DNA of 64,000 nucleotides from Georgfuchsia toluolica (GCF_907163265.1 NZ_CAJQUM010000001.1:1860001-1924000); one strand, 5' to 3'. Positions 47,006 to 58,229 are shown, numbered from the stretch's first letter. Made by a program: numbers and translations. Notes: generated from the sequence alone by a model not told the origin.

Positions 47006-47209
47006 TCAGCAGGCAACAGCAGCGCTCGTGACAACACAATCAACCGCGCACACCGCAACGCACTGGGGTTCATCGTAAGTTCCCTTGCACTCGGTGCACT
47101 TGTTGGCATCGATTTCATGAACCTTTTTGCCTTCCGAAATGGCATCGTTGGGACACTCAGGTTGACACGCGGCGCAGTTGATACATTCTTCCGTAATAGT
47201 CATAGCCAT
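47006..47209 (-). CDS. 2[4Fe-4S] ferredoxin
   Basis: The protein has 67 residues with two cysteine groups, CINCAACQPECP and CTECKGTYDEPQCVAVC. The insertion in the second group is as in the Allochromatium/YfhL type of low-potential ferredoxin. It lies 18 bp after the flavoprotein gene on the same strand, so it is likely its electron donor or acceptor. Confidence 0.93.
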   Translation of the reverse strand: MAMTITEECINCAACQPECPNDAISEGKKVHEIDANKCTECKGTYDEPQCVAVCAVDCVVTSAAVAC

Positions 47210-47227
47210 GTTGATATCTCCTTGGCT

Positions 47228-48304
47228 TCAGACCGCTTGCGCCGTAATAAAACGCGCTTGCGCCAGGCATTTCTCAATGTGCTTGGCAATATCCTTGATG
47301 CTTTCCTCATATATTGGCATGACGTTCTTTTTTTCCTGGAGCGCGCGGGCAACGGCCTTCCCGCATCGATACCCGCTGTCCATTGCTGCGGAGATACCTT
47401 CTCCGTTCAGGTAGACGAAGTTTGCCGCTTCGCCCGTGAGCAGGACTCTATCCCGGCCAAGAATAGGCGGTGCCAGCTGCATTTGGCACGCCTCATCCCG
47501 CCACCAATCTCCCAAGCGGACGTCGAACTGCTCTGAAAGAAAGACCCGAAGCTTTTCCATCGACTCGCGGAGCTTCCGCCCCCTGAACCCGCCGACGCAG
47601 AGCAACAGATACTCGTCCTTCTGATGCACGCAGTTCAGCATTTCACCAACTTCTGGAAGAAAGAATACATTCCAGGCAGCTTTCTTCAACGTCCCAAGTG
47701 ACTCAAGCTTGAAGTAACTCTGCAAAATACCGACCGCCATGGCATCACTCGAAGCGGATCCCGGGTTTAGCAGACGTCGAACAATGGAATTGCCACCATC
47801 GGCACCCACAAGGTATTTGCAGCGGTATTCCTGGGCGGTCTTCCGACCATCTCCCGCAGTTTGCTCCACTTGCACGCTGACTTGATTAGCGTCCGCCTTG
47901 AAGCCTTTTACATTCGATTGGTCGCGGTACTCGGCTGCGGAAAGGTCAAGCAGCCATTTATCGAAAAGGTTGCGCCAAATGTTTATATAACTCTGCGAAA
48001 ATTGTTTGCCATCCTTGCTTATCTCCCACAGATACTGGCGATAGCCATCCTTGGAGTTCCATTCCCGAACATCGGAAGCCTCAATGATCGCCGGCGAGCA
48101 TTGGATCGATGTGGGTGCCTCGGCGTTGAAATAGCTTTTAATGAGTTCCTGCGTTTGTCCGAACAGTACCCCCGAACAGCACTTGTAGCGCGGCAGCGCT
48201 TCTTTTTCCAGCACCAGGACATCAATGCCTTCCGCCCGTAGCGCTTTGGCACAACTCGACCCCGCCGGACCCGACCCTACTACGATAACGTCATGTTCTT
48301 GCAT
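47228..48304 (-). CDS. FAD-dependent oxidoreductase, geranylgeranyl-reductase/FixC-like
   Basis: The protein has 358 residues. It starts MQEHDVIVVGSGPAGSSCAKAL, an FAD Rossmann motif, followed by RYKCCSGVLF (CCSG segment), YLVGADGGNSIVRRLL and LTGEAANFVYLNGEGISAAMDSG, the pattern of the geranylgeranyl reductase/FixC family. These flavoproteins reduce double bonds or pass electrons from ferredoxin. The ferredoxin gene follows and an AraC-type regulator gene precedes it. The substrate is unknown; a link to aromatic degradation is inferred only from place. The upstream region (48305-48525) is duplicated near 28900. Confidence 0.85.
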   Translation of the reverse strand: MQEHDVIVVGSGPAGSSCAKALRAEGIDVLVLEKEALPRYKCCSGVLFGQTQELIKSYFNAEAPTSIQCSPAIIEASDVREWNSKDGYRQYLWEISKDGKQFSQSYINIWRNLFDKWLLDLSAAEYRDQSNVKGFKADANQVSVQVEQTAGDGRKTAQEYRCKYLVGADGGNSIVRRLLNPGSASSDAMAVGILQSYFKLESLGTLKKAAWNVFFLPEVGEMLNCVHQKDEYLLLCVGGFRGRKLRESMEKLRVFLSEQFDVRLGDWWRDEACQMQLAPPILGRDRVLLTGEAANFVYLNGEGISAAMDSGYRCGKAVARALQEKKNVMPIYEESIKDIAKHIEKCLAQARFITAQAV

Positions 48305-48502
48305 GCTCTAGTCTCCTTCCTCAATTGAATAATATTGTTCATGGCAACCGGAACCCACAAGCAACGCGTTGGTTTTCCAATCTGCGCCAATTCATTTAAT
48401 GGAGATGACGGATCAAGTTCCTTGATGCGCACTCTATCGTAGTTGAAACGACTACGCCATCCCCGGAGTGCGGTTTTAGCCTGAATGTGCAAATACCATT
48501 CA
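48296..48502. repeat. Duplicated leader region, copy 2
   Basis: This region covers the start and upstream sequence of the flavoprotein gene and resembles 28881-29080. It holds TGAAT-N11-ATTCA (48482-48502), with the same arms and spacing as the other copy. It lies between the flavoprotein gene and the AraC-type regulator gene, a likely place for that regulator to act. Confidence 0.75.
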
Positions 48503-48525
48503 GGTGACACAAAACAGGACTGAAA

Positions 48526-49536
48526 TCAGTGTTTACGAAGCGTAGCCGAGGGAAGTTCATTGAACTTCGCGGAATATGCCTTGGTGAAATGGCCCAGATG
48601 AGTAAATCCCCACGACATTGCGATTTGCGTAATGGTTTCATTTCTTTTTTCTTGCCTTGCCGCAATAATGTCCGTGTGAACGCCATCAAGCCTGACGTTG
48701 CGGAGAAAGGTCTTCGGACTCATGCGGCGATATCGCTGAAACCCCAGATACAAACTACGGATACTGATTCCCAGATGGGTTGCCATATCCCTCATGGTGA
48801 ACGGCTCGCTGGCATGGGCAAGCAAATACTCTTCGGCACGTTTTACATAATGTGGCGTCAGTATCGTGGAAGGAGACAATATCTCATCGCGGTATTGATT
48901 AGGTTGACTTATGAAAAGGGCGCTCATAAGCGATTGCTCAACCTGTGCAGCGATCATCGGGTATTTGAGTATGGATTCTACGAAGGATGGATTCGCGGCA
49001 ATGAGGGAAATGAGATTTTCGCAAATAAGCCCCCCTTCCGAACGCAAATCCAATCCCAGCGAGAACTCAACGGGGTGATCGAGAGGACGGCCTAGTTGTG
49101 CGCTACACGTTCGCTCAAATGCCTCGCGGTCAATGCGCAGAATTAGCTGATCGCAATCTTTCCGCCAACGCATCGCAAGTGTCGTGGTGGAGTCCACAAG
49201 CGCGGCGACATTATGCGTCGAAAAAATTTTTTGTTTACCGCATCTAACTTCAGCTGAATCGCTTAGGGGAAGTATGAGCAATAAAAACTTCTCAAAGGGC
49301 TCCGAGGAAATAGATACCTCTGCCTGATACCGCAAACGGTTAACCGTGATCGAACCCATTGGCAAGTGATCCATATGTGCATTAAGTTTTTTACCCGCTC
49401 CAAAAAAATCCAAATTATGCGGGCGAAAAACTTTTCCTACACGATCGCAGGTCTCATCAATGTCTTCGACACGTTCGAATAGCGGATAGGCAGAGAGACA
49501 ACTTGTCACATTTTCAATGTTGATCAAGTTGGACAT
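48526..49536 (-). CDS. AraC/XylS-family regulator
   Basis: The protein has 336 residues: an AraC-binding-like N-terminal domain (about 20-200) and two helix-turn-helix motifs near the C-terminus, with MRDMATHLGISIRSLYLGFQRYRRMSPKTFLRNVRLD and ITQIAMSWGFTHLGHFTKAYSAKF split over the two. The form is that of BenR/XylS/AdpR-type activators that sense aromatic acids. It lies upstream of the flavoprotein-ferredoxin pair on the same strand, and the conserved inverted repeat in between is a candidate site. Effector unknown. Confidence 0.9.
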   Translation of the reverse strand: MSNLINIENVTSCLSAYPLFERVEDIDETCDRVGKVFRPHNLDFFGAGKKLNAHMDHLPMGSITVNRLRYQAEVSISSEPFEKFLLLILPLSDSAEVRCGKQKIFSTHNVAALVDSTTTLAMRWRKDCDQLILRIDREAFERTCSAQLGRPLDHPVEFSLGLDLRSEGGLICENLISLIAANPSFVESILKYPMIAAQVEQSLMSALFISQPNQYRDEILSPSTILTPHYVKRAEEYLLAHASEPFTMRDMATHLGISIRSLYLGFQRYRRMSPKTFLRNVRLDGVHTDIIAARQEKRNETITQIAMSWGFTHLGHFTKAYSAKFNELPSATLRKH

Positions 49537-49651
49537 TACTATCTCCTCTTATTTAGTTTTTATTTAGACTAAATGTTGTCCTTAATGTTCCGCTGAGCGT
49601 TTTTTTAACTCATTTTTTATTATATCGTTGTTGACGCCTCATCGTGCATTG

Positions 49652-49745
49652 GATTCTAGACTTTATTGGGGATTCGATAAACTGGTGTTGAACACCTAGT
49701 GGCTAAAGCCATTCCCGTATTGCAACGCAATATAAGCGATCAGGA
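49652..49745 (-). repeat. Relic copy 4 of an outer-membrane protein 3' end
   Basis: On the minus strand it reads IAYIALQYGNGFSH then stop, with the conserved tail GTGTTCAACACCAGTTTATC and TCTAGAATCC. It matches the copies near 28800, 32800 and 34900. It lies about 140 bp upstream of the AraC-type regulator gene. The rest of 49537-49921 has no supported gene. Confidence 0.75.
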
Positions 49746-49921
49746 GTGTCCCAACGTTATCGCTCTGGGTTGTGTAACAAGTCGAAAGATTGAGCATATT
49801 CCGTGTTCGAAGCTGGTCTCGATTTAAAGCATTCCTGGTACTTCCAACCGGACTATGGGCACTGGCAATGAATATGGTCAAATTCATTTAGAGCATGTCA
49901 ACAAACAGGGACTCAGCAAAC

Positions 49922-49941
49922 AAAAAAACCGCACAAGGCGG
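49922..49941 (-). terminator. Terminator after tRNA-Pro
   Basis: On the minus strand a short stem CCGC/GCGG with loop CTTGT is followed by seven T residues, 25 bases after the tRNA 3' end. Confidence 0.75.
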
Positions 49942-49965
49942 CTTCTTCTAACTGCTTGATTCTAC

Positions 49966-50043
<78 letters not shown>

Positions 50044-50083
50044 CTGGGCGCGGATTATACAGTGAGTTGTCCGGTTTTCCGGT

Positions 50084-50434
50084 TCAGACGCGCAGTAATT
50101 CGATGATTTCCGCAATTTCTTCGCGCAGCGAAGACGGCGCGGCAACCGGTTCCCGTGTTTCGCCGCGCGCACTGCTCTCATCGAGACGATTGCGCGCGCC
50201 GCTGATGGTGAAGCCTTCCTGATACAGCAGTTCGCGAATGCGCCGCACGAGCAGAACTTCGTGGTGCTGGTAATAGCGGCGATTGCCGCGTCGTTTGACC
50301 GGTTTGAGCTGAGTGAACTCCTGTTCCCAGTAGCGCAGCACATGCGGCTTGACGCCGCATAGCTCGCTCACTTCACCAATGGTGAAATAGCGCTTGGCGG
50401 GAATGACGGGCAGTTCTTCACGTACCGCGCTCAT
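50084..50434 (-). CDS. MerR-family transcription regulator
   Basis: The protein has 116 residues with an N-terminal MerR HTH ([25 protein letters not shown]) and a short coiled tail without metal-binding cysteines. It is the small MerR-like gene regularly found after ihfA in betaproteobacteria. It starts 15 bp after ihfA. Target unknown. Confidence 0.9.
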   Translation of the reverse strand: MSAVREELPVIPAKRYFTIGEVSELCGVKPHVLRYWEQEFTQLKPVKRRGNRRYYQHHEVLLVRRIRELLYQEGFTISGARNRLDESSARGETREPVAAPSSLREEIAEIIELLRV

Positions 50435-50448
50435 TACAGCAACCCGAC

Positions 50449-50751
50449 TTATTTGGCCTGTGCGGCTTGCGCGGTTTCCACAACAATTTTCAGCTTCTGA
50501 CTGGCGTGGAAAGTAACCACGCGGCGGGCGGTAATGGGAATTTCCTCGCCGGTTTTAGGATTGCGGCCGGGACGCTGCGGCTTGTCACGCAACTGGAAAT
50601 TGCCGAATCCGGAAAGTTTGACGCTGTCACCCGACTCCAGCGCGGTGCGAACTTCCTCGAAAAAGCTCTCGACCATGTCTTTCGCTTCGCGCTTGTTGAA
50701 GCCAACTCTTTCGAACAGAAGATCGGCCAGTTCAGCCTTAGTCAATGTCAT
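50449..50751 (-). CDS. ihfA: Integration host factor alpha subunit
   Basis: The protein has 100 residues of the HU/IHF fold: [26 protein letters not shown] at the start and [32 protein letters not shown] across the DNA-bending arm, split by the conserved [12 protein letters not shown] alpha pairs with IHF beta to bend DNA. It lies 36 bp after pheT in the normal core order. Confidence 0.96.
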   Translation of the reverse strand: MTLTKAELADLLFERVGFNKREAKDMVESFFEEVRTALESGDSVKLSGFGNFQLRDKPQRPGRNPKTGEEIPITARRVVTFHASQKLKIVVETAQAAQAK

Positions 50752-50787
50752 GTCGACTCTCCCCGGATAAAAATTCGACGGCGCAAT

Positions 50788-53166
50788 TCAGCGGCGCAAT
50801 TCGGCAGCAAATTCGCGCTCGGCAATGGCAACGATGGATGCAACCACCGCGTCCACCTCGGCATCTTCAAGCGTGCGTTGAGTATCTTGCATAACTATAC
50901 GGAAGGCAAGGCTTTTCCTGCCTTCGGTGATTCCCTTCCCGGCATACACGTCGAACAATTCGATGCGGCTGACCAAGGCCGGTGCGGCCTTGCGCAAGGT
51001 CTCCTGCAGGCTCTGCCAGGCCAGGCCATGATCGACTGTAAGCGCCACATCGCGCACCACGGCAGGGAAGTTGGAGACCGGGCGGTAGGCGGGCACTTCC
51101 GCTTGCAGCAGTGCATCAAGTTCGATCTCGAACGCCACCGGCGCGGTCACCAGCTCGTATTTCTGCACCCAGCGCGGATGCAGTTCACCGACCACACCGA
51201 TACACCGTCCGCCCAGCATGGCATTGGCGGCGCGGCCAGGATGCAGTGCCGGATGGCTGGCGCGTTCCCAGCGCAGGGCGCCGGACTCGAACAGCGACTC
51301 GACATCGGCCTTGGCGTCGAAGAAATCGATTGGACGCGAAGCCGCGCCCCACTGCTCCGGCAACGCGGTACCGGCGCAAAGCCCGGCCAATCGCGTTGGC
51401 TGGGCAAATCCCGGCACCGGTTCGCCCTGGTCGTCATGCGAAAAACAACGGCCGATTTCGAACACGCGGACGCGCTCGATCTGCCGCTTGCGGTTGGTTG
51501 ACAGATTGGCGACCAGGCCGCCAATCAGGCTCGAACGCATGACGCTCATCTGGCTCGCGATCGGATTGGCCAGTGTCACGGGCGAGGTATTGGCACAGAA
51601 GTCAGCTTCCCAGGCAGCATCGACAAAACTGAAATTGACCACCTCGCGATAACCGCATGCCACGACGGCGTGACGCACCGCCATCGCATCGCGTTGCCGC
51701 TCTGTCGCATCCAGCATGATCGCCGAAGCCTGCGGCGGCCGCGCCGGAATGTTGTCGTAACCGAAAAGCCGCGCGACTTCCTCGATCAGATCCTGTTCGA
51801 TCTCGATGTCGAAACGGCGTGCCGGCGGATTCACGACAAAGGCATTGCCTTCTTTGCGGAAGATGAACCCCAGCTTGGACAGGAAACCCTCGATCTGCGC
51901 GGCAGTAAAGTCGACACCGATAAGGCTGGCAAGTTTTTGCGGGCGCAAAATCACTTCCGGGCGTTGCGGCAGGTGTTCGGGCGTAAAGGCCTCTACCACC
52001 GGGCCGGCGTTGCCGCCGCAGATGTCGAGGATCAGTTGCGTGGCGCGTTCGATGGCGTCGCGTTGCAGGGTGAAATCGACGCCGCGCTCGAAACGATGCG
52101 AGGCATCCGATGAAAACCCATAGACGCGCGCCTTGCCGGCAATCGCCGCGGGTGCGAAGAAAGCGCTTTCAAGAAACACATCGCGCGTCGCGGCAGTGAC
52201 GCCGGAGTCTTCGCCGCCCATGATGCCGGCCAGTGCCAGGACACGCGCTTCGTCGGCAATCAGCAGCGTATCCGCAGAGGGCTTGATGGTTTGCTCATTG
52301 AGCAGCAACAATGCCTCATCAGGCGCGGGATAACGCACATGAATGGCGCCGTTCAGCCTGGCATCGTCGAAGGCATGCAGGGGCTGGCCGAGTTCGAGCA
52401 TCACATAGTTGGTGATGTCCACAACCGCCGAAATGGAACGCAGGCCGCTGCGTTCCAGCCTTTGGCGCATCCAGACCGGCGTTGCCGCCACGGCATCGAT
52501 GCCGCGAATGACACGGCCACAGTAGCGCGGGCAGGCAGCCGGCGCATCAAGCACGACCTTGCGCGTTTCCGTGGCACTTGCCACTACCGGCTCGATGGCC
52601 GGCAATTGCAGCGAAGCCCCGGTCAATGCCGCGACTTCGCGCGCCACACCGGAGAGCGACAGGCAATCGGCGCGGTTGGGGGTGAGCTTGATGGTGAACA
52701 GTCTGTCGTCGAGATCGAGAACCTCGCGCACGCTCTTGCCCGTGGGGGCATCGGCGGACAGGATCAGCAGGCCACTTGCATCGGCGGCGATGCCGAGTTC
52801 CTTCGCCGAGCAGAGCATGCCGAAACTCTCGATGCCGCGCACCTTGGCCTGCCTGATTTCGATGCCGGGAAGTTTGGCGCCGATCAGCGCGCAAGGCACG
52901 CGTAATCCGGCAGCGACATTCGGCGCGCCGCAAACAATTTGCAGCGGATCGCCCTGCCCGACATCGACCTTGCACAGCTTGAGCTTGTCGGCATCGGGAT
53001 GTTTTTCGGCGGAGAGCACATGCGCCACCACCACTTTCTCGAACGCTGGCGCAACCGGATGCATCTCCTCGACTTCAAGACCGGCCATGGTGAGCAGATG
53101 CGACAGCGCCTCGCTGTCGAGCGATGGGTTAACAAAACTGCGCAGCCAGGATTCGGAAAATTGCAT
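50788..53166 (-). CDS. pheT: Phenylalanyl-tRNA synthetase beta subunit
   Basis: The protein has 792 residues, the normal PheT length. The N-terminal tRNA-binding EMAP-like domain (about 40-150), the B3/B4 editing region, the B5 domain and the C-terminal ferredoxin-fold anticodon-binding domain (PAYRPVSNFPAVVRDVAL onward) are all present. It forms the alpha2-beta2 enzyme with PheS, whose gene ends 2 bases before. Confidence 0.97.
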   Translation of the reverse strand: MQFSESWLRSFVNPSLDSEALSHLLTMAGLEVEEMHPVAPAFEKVVVAHVLSAEKHPDADKLKLCKVDVGQGDPLQIVCGAPNVAAGLRVPCALIGAKLPGIEIRQAKVRGIESFGMLCSAKELGIAADASGLLILSADAPTGKSVREVLDLDDRLFTIKLTPNRADCLSLSGVAREVAALTGASLQLPAIEPVVASATETRKVVLDAPAACPRYCGRVIRGIDAVAATPVWMRQRLERSGLRSISAVVDITNYVMLELGQPLHAFDDARLNGAIHVRYPAPDEALLLLNEQTIKPSADTLLIADEARVLALAGIMGGEDSGVTAATRDVFLESAFFAPAAIAGKARVYGFSSDASHRFERGVDFTLQRDAIERATQLILDICGGNAGPVVEAFTPEHLPQRPEVILRPQKLASLIGVDFTAAQIEGFLSKLGFIFRKEGNAFVVNPPARRFDIEIEQDLIEEVARLFGYDNIPARPPQASAIMLDATERQRDAMAVRHAVVACGYREVVNFSFVDAAWEADFCANTSPVTLANPIASQMSVMRSSLIGGLVANLSTNRKRQIERVRVFEIGRCFSHDDQGEPVPGFAQPTRLAGLCAGTALPEQWGAASRPIDFFDAKADVESLFESGALRWERASHPALHPGRAANAMLGGRCIGVVGELHPRWVQKYELVTAPVAFEIELDALLQAEVPAYRPVSNFPAVVRDVALTVDHGLAWQSLQETLRKAAPALVSRIELFDVYAGKGITEGRKSLAFRIVMQDTQRTLEDAEVDAVVASIVAIAEREFAAELRR

Positions 53167-53168
53167 GG

Positions 53169-54267
<1,099 letters not shown>

Positions 54268-54280
54268 CCAGTGCGCCGGA

Positions 54281-54640
54281 TTATGCCGACAGCTTGGCCC
54301 TGGCCTGCTCCGCCAGCGCAGCGAATGCCGGCTTGTCGAAGATGGCGAGATCGGCCAGCACCTTGCGGTCGACTTCGATCTCGGCCTTCTTGAGACCATT
54401 CATCAGCGTGCTGTACTTGAGGCCGAGTTCGCGGGCCCCCGCATTGATACGGGCGATCCACAAGGCGCGGAACTGGCGCTTTCTTTGACGACGGTCGCGG
54501 TAGGCATACTGCCCGGCCTTCATCACCGCTTCCTTGGCGATGCGATAGACCGTGCTGCGGCGACCGCGATAACCCTTGGCCTGGGTGAGAACCTTTTTGT
54601 GGCGTGCGTGCGCCGTTACACCGCGCTTGACTCTGGACAT
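54281..54640 (-). CDS. rplT: Ribosomal protein L20
   Basis: The protein has 119 residues, basic, starting [18 protein letters not shown], the universal L20 start. It binds 23S rRNA during early assembly of the large subunit. It follows rpmI by 12 bp in the infC-rpmI-rplT cluster. Confidence 0.98.
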   Translation of the reverse strand: MSRVKRGVTAHARHKKVLTQAKGYRGRRSTVYRIAKEAVMKAGQYAYRDRRQRKRQFRALWIARINAGARELGLKYSTLMNGLKKAEIEVDRKVLADLAIFDKPAFAALAEQARAKLSA

Positions 54641-54652
54641 GGTGTGTTCTCC

Positions 54653-54850
54653 TTAAGCGTAGGGCAACATCGCGCGCACTTGCTTGACATTGGTCTCATG
54701 AACCGCTGTCGTACCGCGCAAATGGCGTTTGTTCTTGGTGGTTTTCTTGGTCAGGATGTGGCGCTTGAACGCCTGGGAGCGTTTGATACTCCCGCCTGCG
54801 CGGATTTTAAGCCGCTTCGCGGCACCGCTCTTGCTCTTCATCTTCGGCAT
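54653..54850 (-). CDS. rpmI: Ribosomal protein L35
   Basis: The protein has 65 residues, very basic, with [20 protein letters not shown] and the [15 protein letters not shown] core. It is a small large-subunit protein between infC and rplT. Confidence 0.98.
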   Translation of the reverse strand: MPKMKSKSGAAKRLKIRAGGSIKRSQAFKRHILTKKTTKNKRHLRGTTAVHETNVKQVRAMLPYA

Positions 54851-54964
54851 CGAAGATACTCCTTTCTAACACGGTGCCAGGTGGCCTTCGACTATGAAGA
54901 CGCTTGATAACCCGCTACCGCTTGTATTCCCCGTCCTTCTTGCGAAGGGCAGGAGAAATCCTGC

Positions 54965-55498
54965 TTATCCCTTACTTGCCGCCTTCTTGTGTGGCGCCAT
55001 CACCATCACCAACTGCCGGCCTTCCATCTTCGGCCATTGTTCGACAACGGCATGCTCCTCCAGGTCCGCCTTGATCCGCTCCAGCATACGAATCCCGAAT
55101 TCCTGATGCGCCATCTCGCGTCCGCGGTAGCGCAAGGTGATCTTCGCCTTGTCGCCCTCCTGCAAAAACTTGACCAGGTTGCGCAGCTTGATTGCATAAT
55201 CGTTGTCGTCCGTTCCCGGGCGAAACTTCACTTCCTTGACCTGTATCTGCTTCTGCTTCAGTTTTGCTTCATGCGCCCGCTTGGCTTCCTGATACTTGAA
55301 CTTGCCGAAGTCCATCAGGCGGCACACTGGCGGTTGCGCCGTCGGTGCGATTTCCACCAGATCGACTCCGGCCTCTTCGGCCAATGCCAGCGCCTGCCGC
55401 ACGCTCATGATTCCTAGTTGCTCTCCACCCTCCCCGGTCAGACGGATTTCGGGAGCGGTGATTTCCTCATTGAGGCGTTGCGACTTTTCCTGGGCGAT
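54965..55498 (-). CDS. infC: Translation initiation factor IF-3 with an AUC start codon
   Basis: The protein has 177 residues. The homologous N-terminus [18 protein letters not shown] lies upstream of the first ATG (55408), and in that frame the only start that has a well-placed ribosome site (GGAG nine bases before) is ATC at 55496-55498; a stop codon comes three codons earlier. IF-3 checks start codons and represses its own mRNA through a rare AUU/AUC start, so this start is expected. It lies 40 bp after thrS. The N- and C-terminal IF-3 domains are complete. Confidence 0.93.
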   Translation of the reverse strand: MAQEKSQRLNEEITAPEIRLTGEGGEQLGIMSVRQALALAEEAGVDLVEIAPTAQPPVCRLMDFGKFKYQEAKRAHEAKLKQKQIQVKEVKFRPGTDDNDYAIKLRNLVKFLQEGDKAKITLRYRGREMAHQEFGIRMLERIKADLEEHAVVEQWPKMEGRQLVMVMAPHKKAASKG

Positions 55499-55538
55499 GG
55501 TGCTTTACTCCATAAAATAAAAAATGCGGTCGCGCATA

Positions 55539-57449
55539 TCACGCTGCCCGGCTGCCTACTTCCTGCAGCAGACGCTCGATCAGCGATTCGGGAGTGATTT
55601 GCCCGAGATCATGATTCCCCCGGGCACGTACCGCGACCAACCCTGCAGCCTTTTCCTTGTCGCCGACGACGACGAGATAAGGCCGCTTCAATAAACTATG
55701 TTCGCGGATTTTATAGTTTATTTTCTCGTTACGCAAATCAACGTCGACGCGCAAACCGGCCTGGCGCAGCTTTTCCGCCACACTCTGGACGTAATCTTTC
55801 TGAGCTTCCGAAATATTCATCACTACGACCTGCACCGGCGAGAGCCAGAGCGGGAAGGCCCCGGCATGGTGCTCAATGAGGATGCCGATGAAGCGTTCCA
55901 GCGAGCCGAGCACGGCCCGGTGCAGCATCACCGGCACATGGCGAGCATTGTCCTCACCGACAAATTCCGCCTCCAGCCGGCCTGGCAGCGCGAAATCCAG
56001 TTGCAAGGTACCGCATTGCCAGACCCGGCCGAGGCAATCCTTGAGCGAAAACTCGATCTTCGGGCCATAGAAGGCGCCTTCGCCGGGTTGCAGCTCATAG
56101 GCCAGGCCCTTGGCCTTGAGCGATTCCGCCAGCGCCGCTTCGGCCTTGTCCCAGATCTCATCGGAACCGATGCGCTTGTCCGGCCGCGTCGACAGCTTGA
56201 CCAGAATGTCGGTGAAGCCAAAATCCGCATAGACCTTGCGCAACAGGTCAATAAAAGCCAGTGCCTCGCTCTGCACCTGATCCTCGGCACAAAAGATGTG
56301 CGCATCGTCCTGCACGAAACCGCGCACACGCATGATGCCGTGCAACGCACCCGAGGGCTCATTGCGATGACAGGAACCAAACTCCGCCAGGCGCAGCGGC
56401 AGGTCGCGATAGCTCTTGATGCCCTGGTTGAAAATCTGAATGTGACCGGGACAGTTCATCGGCTTCACCGCGTAGTCGCGGTTTTCCGAAGCCGTAGTGA
56501 ACATGAGTTCCTGATAATTCTCCCAATGGCCGGACTTCTCCCACAGGCTGCGGTCCATCACCATCGGCGTCTTGACTTCCCGGTAACCGTGCTGCCCCAG
56601 CAGGTCGCGCATGTACTGCTCGATGCACTGCCAGACGATCCAGCCGTGCTGGTGCCAGAACACCATGCCCGGCGCTTCTTCCTGCAGGTGGAACAGGTCG
56701 AGCTGGCGGCCGAGCTTGCGGTGATCGCGCTTCTCGGCTTCTTCGAGCATGTGCAGGTAGGCGTCGAGCTCTTCCTTTTTCGCCCAGGCCGTGCCGTAGA
56801 TGCGCTGCAATTGCTCGTTGTTCTGATCGCCGCGCCAATAGGCGCCGGCCACCTTCATCAGCTTGAACACCTTGAGCTTGCCGGTCGAGGGCACATGCGG
56901 GCCGCGGCAGAGGTCGACGAAACCGCCTTCGCGATAGAGTCCGATTTCCTGATCCTGTGGAATCGAAGCGATGATCTCGGCCTTGTAAAGCTCGCCGATG
57001 GACTTGAAGAATTCAACTGCCTTGTCCCGCTGCCAGGCTTCACGCACAACGGGAAAGTCTTTCTTCGCCAGTTCCACCATGCGCTTCTCGATCGCTGCCA
57101 GATCCTCCGGCGTGAAGGGGCGCTTGTAGGCGAAGTCGTAGTAGAAGCCGTTCTCGATCACCGGGCCGATGGTGACCTGGGCTTCCGGAAATAATTCCTT
57201 TACCGCATAAGCCAGCAGGTGGGCGGTCGAATGGCGGATGATGTCGATGCCATCAACATCCTTGTCGGTGATGATGGCGATGTTCGCATCGTCTTCGATG
57301 CGGAATGAAGTATCGACCAGCCGCCCATCCACACGCCCAGCCAGCGCGGCCTTGGCCAAGCCGGCGCCGATCGAGGCCGCAACCTCGGCCACCGTGACTG
57401 CTTGCGGATAATCCCGTTTTGATCCGTCGGGAAGCGTAACGACCACCAT
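55539..57449 (-). CDS. thrS: Threonyl-tRNA synthetase
   Basis: The protein has 636 residues: TGS domain (1-60, [20 protein letters not shown]), editing domain with [11 protein letters not shown] and the matching HxxxH pair, class II catalytic core with the zinc site (MNCPGH, and the late [11 protein letters not shown]) and the C-terminal anticodon-binding domain. GGAG seven bases before the ATG at 57449 fixes the start. A 7-bp inverted repeat GGGCGCC lies in its leader at about 57470-57487. Confidence 0.98.
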   Translation of the reverse strand: MVVVTLPDGSKRDYPQAVTVAEVAASIGAGLAKAALAGRVDGRLVDTSFRIEDDANIAIITDKDVDGIDIIRHSTAHLLAYAVKELFPEAQVTIGPVIENGFYYDFAYKRPFTPEDLAAIEKRMVELAKKDFPVVREAWQRDKAVEFFKSIGELYKAEIIASIPQDQEIGLYREGGFVDLCRGPHVPSTGKLKVFKLMKVAGAYWRGDQNNEQLQRIYGTAWAKKEELDAYLHMLEEAEKRDHRKLGRQLDLFHLQEEAPGMVFWHQHGWIVWQCIEQYMRDLLGQHGYREVKTPMVMDRSLWEKSGHWENYQELMFTTASENRDYAVKPMNCPGHIQIFNQGIKSYRDLPLRLAEFGSCHRNEPSGALHGIMRVRGFVQDDAHIFCAEDQVQSEALAFIDLLRKVYADFGFTDILVKLSTRPDKRIGSDEIWDKAEAALAESLKAKGLAYELQPGEGAFYGPKIEFSLKDCLGRVWQCGTLQLDFALPGRLEAEFVGEDNARHVPVMLHRAVLGSLERFIGILIEHHAGAFPLWLSPVQVVVMNISEAQKDYVQSVAEKLRQAGLRVDVDLRNEKINYKIREHSLLKRPYLVVVGDKEKAAGLVAVRARGNHDLGQITPESLIERLLQEVGSRAA

Positions 57450-57558
57450 TTCATAGCTCCAAAACAAACAGGGCGCCGGGCGCCCTGCACTACGTCATCC
57501 CGCGGAGATTCCCGCCGGTCATTGCGGCAAAATTATGCGGTGCAGTCTATCACAGCCG

Positions 57559-58107
57559 CTATTCGTAACGAATCTCGAGTATCTCGATCTCACGCTGCCC
57601 GGCAGGGCTGGCAAAGCGCACCAGGTCGCCTTCGCGCGCCTTCATCAGCGCCCGCGCCAGCGGCGAAATCCAGCTAATGCGTCCTGCACTCGCGTCAGCC
57701 TCATCGATGCCGACGATCTGGTAGCTTGCTTCAGCGCCATCGCTGTCGCAGATGGTCACGGTCGCTCCGAAAAAAACCTGCTCTTGGCCACTTTGGTGGG
57801 CTGGATCAACCACCACCGCGCTATCCAGCCGTTTGCTCAGGAAACGAATGCGTTTGTCGATCTCACGTAACCGCTTTTTACCGTAGATGTAATCGCCATT
57901 TTCCGAACGGTCGCCATTGCCCGCCGCCCAGGAAACCACCTGCACGATATTCGGCCGTTCCACCTTGACCAGGTGTTCGAACTCCTCGCGCATGCGGCGA
58001 TGGCCCCGCGGGGTCATATAATTTTTGGTGTCTGGCGGCAAGGCAGGCTCGTTGCCGGCATCATCCTCGCCCTCACCATCGTTTTCCTTGACAAACGCCT
58101 TGTTCAT
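57559..58107 (-). CDS. greB: Transcript-cleavage factor GreB
   Basis: The protein has 182 residues: the N-terminal coiled coil with NGDRSENGDYIYGKKRLREIDKRI, carrying the acidic tip (the D/E pair in ENGDYIYGKKR region), and a C-terminal FKBP-like domain. The GreB form is preferred to GreA from the YIYGKKRLREID sequence. An acidic N-terminal extension (about 30 residues) is longer than usual. It frees backtracked RNA polymerase. Confidence 0.93.
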   Translation of the reverse strand: MNKAFVKENDGEGEDDAGNEPALPPDTKNYMTPRGHRRMREEFEHLVKVERPNIVQVVSWAAGNGDRSENGDYIYGKKRLREIDKRIRFLSKRLDSAVVVDPAHQSGQEQVFFGATVTICDSDGAEASYQIVGIDEADASAGRISWISPLARALMKAREGDLVRFASPAGQREIEILEIRYE

Positions 58108-58229
58108 CCTAGTCGTTCAACTTTGATTGATAACACGGAAAAACAGAATACTCCCTGTTCCGACAGTTGTGCCATTCCATAGCTCACCGAGGCCGCCCCG
58201 CCCAAGCGGCGATCGAATAAAATTACGCC

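Noticed and set aside
55698-57194. Long plus-strand open frame opposite thrS
   Set aside because: It is an antisense shadow of a well-supported gene and shows no family motif.
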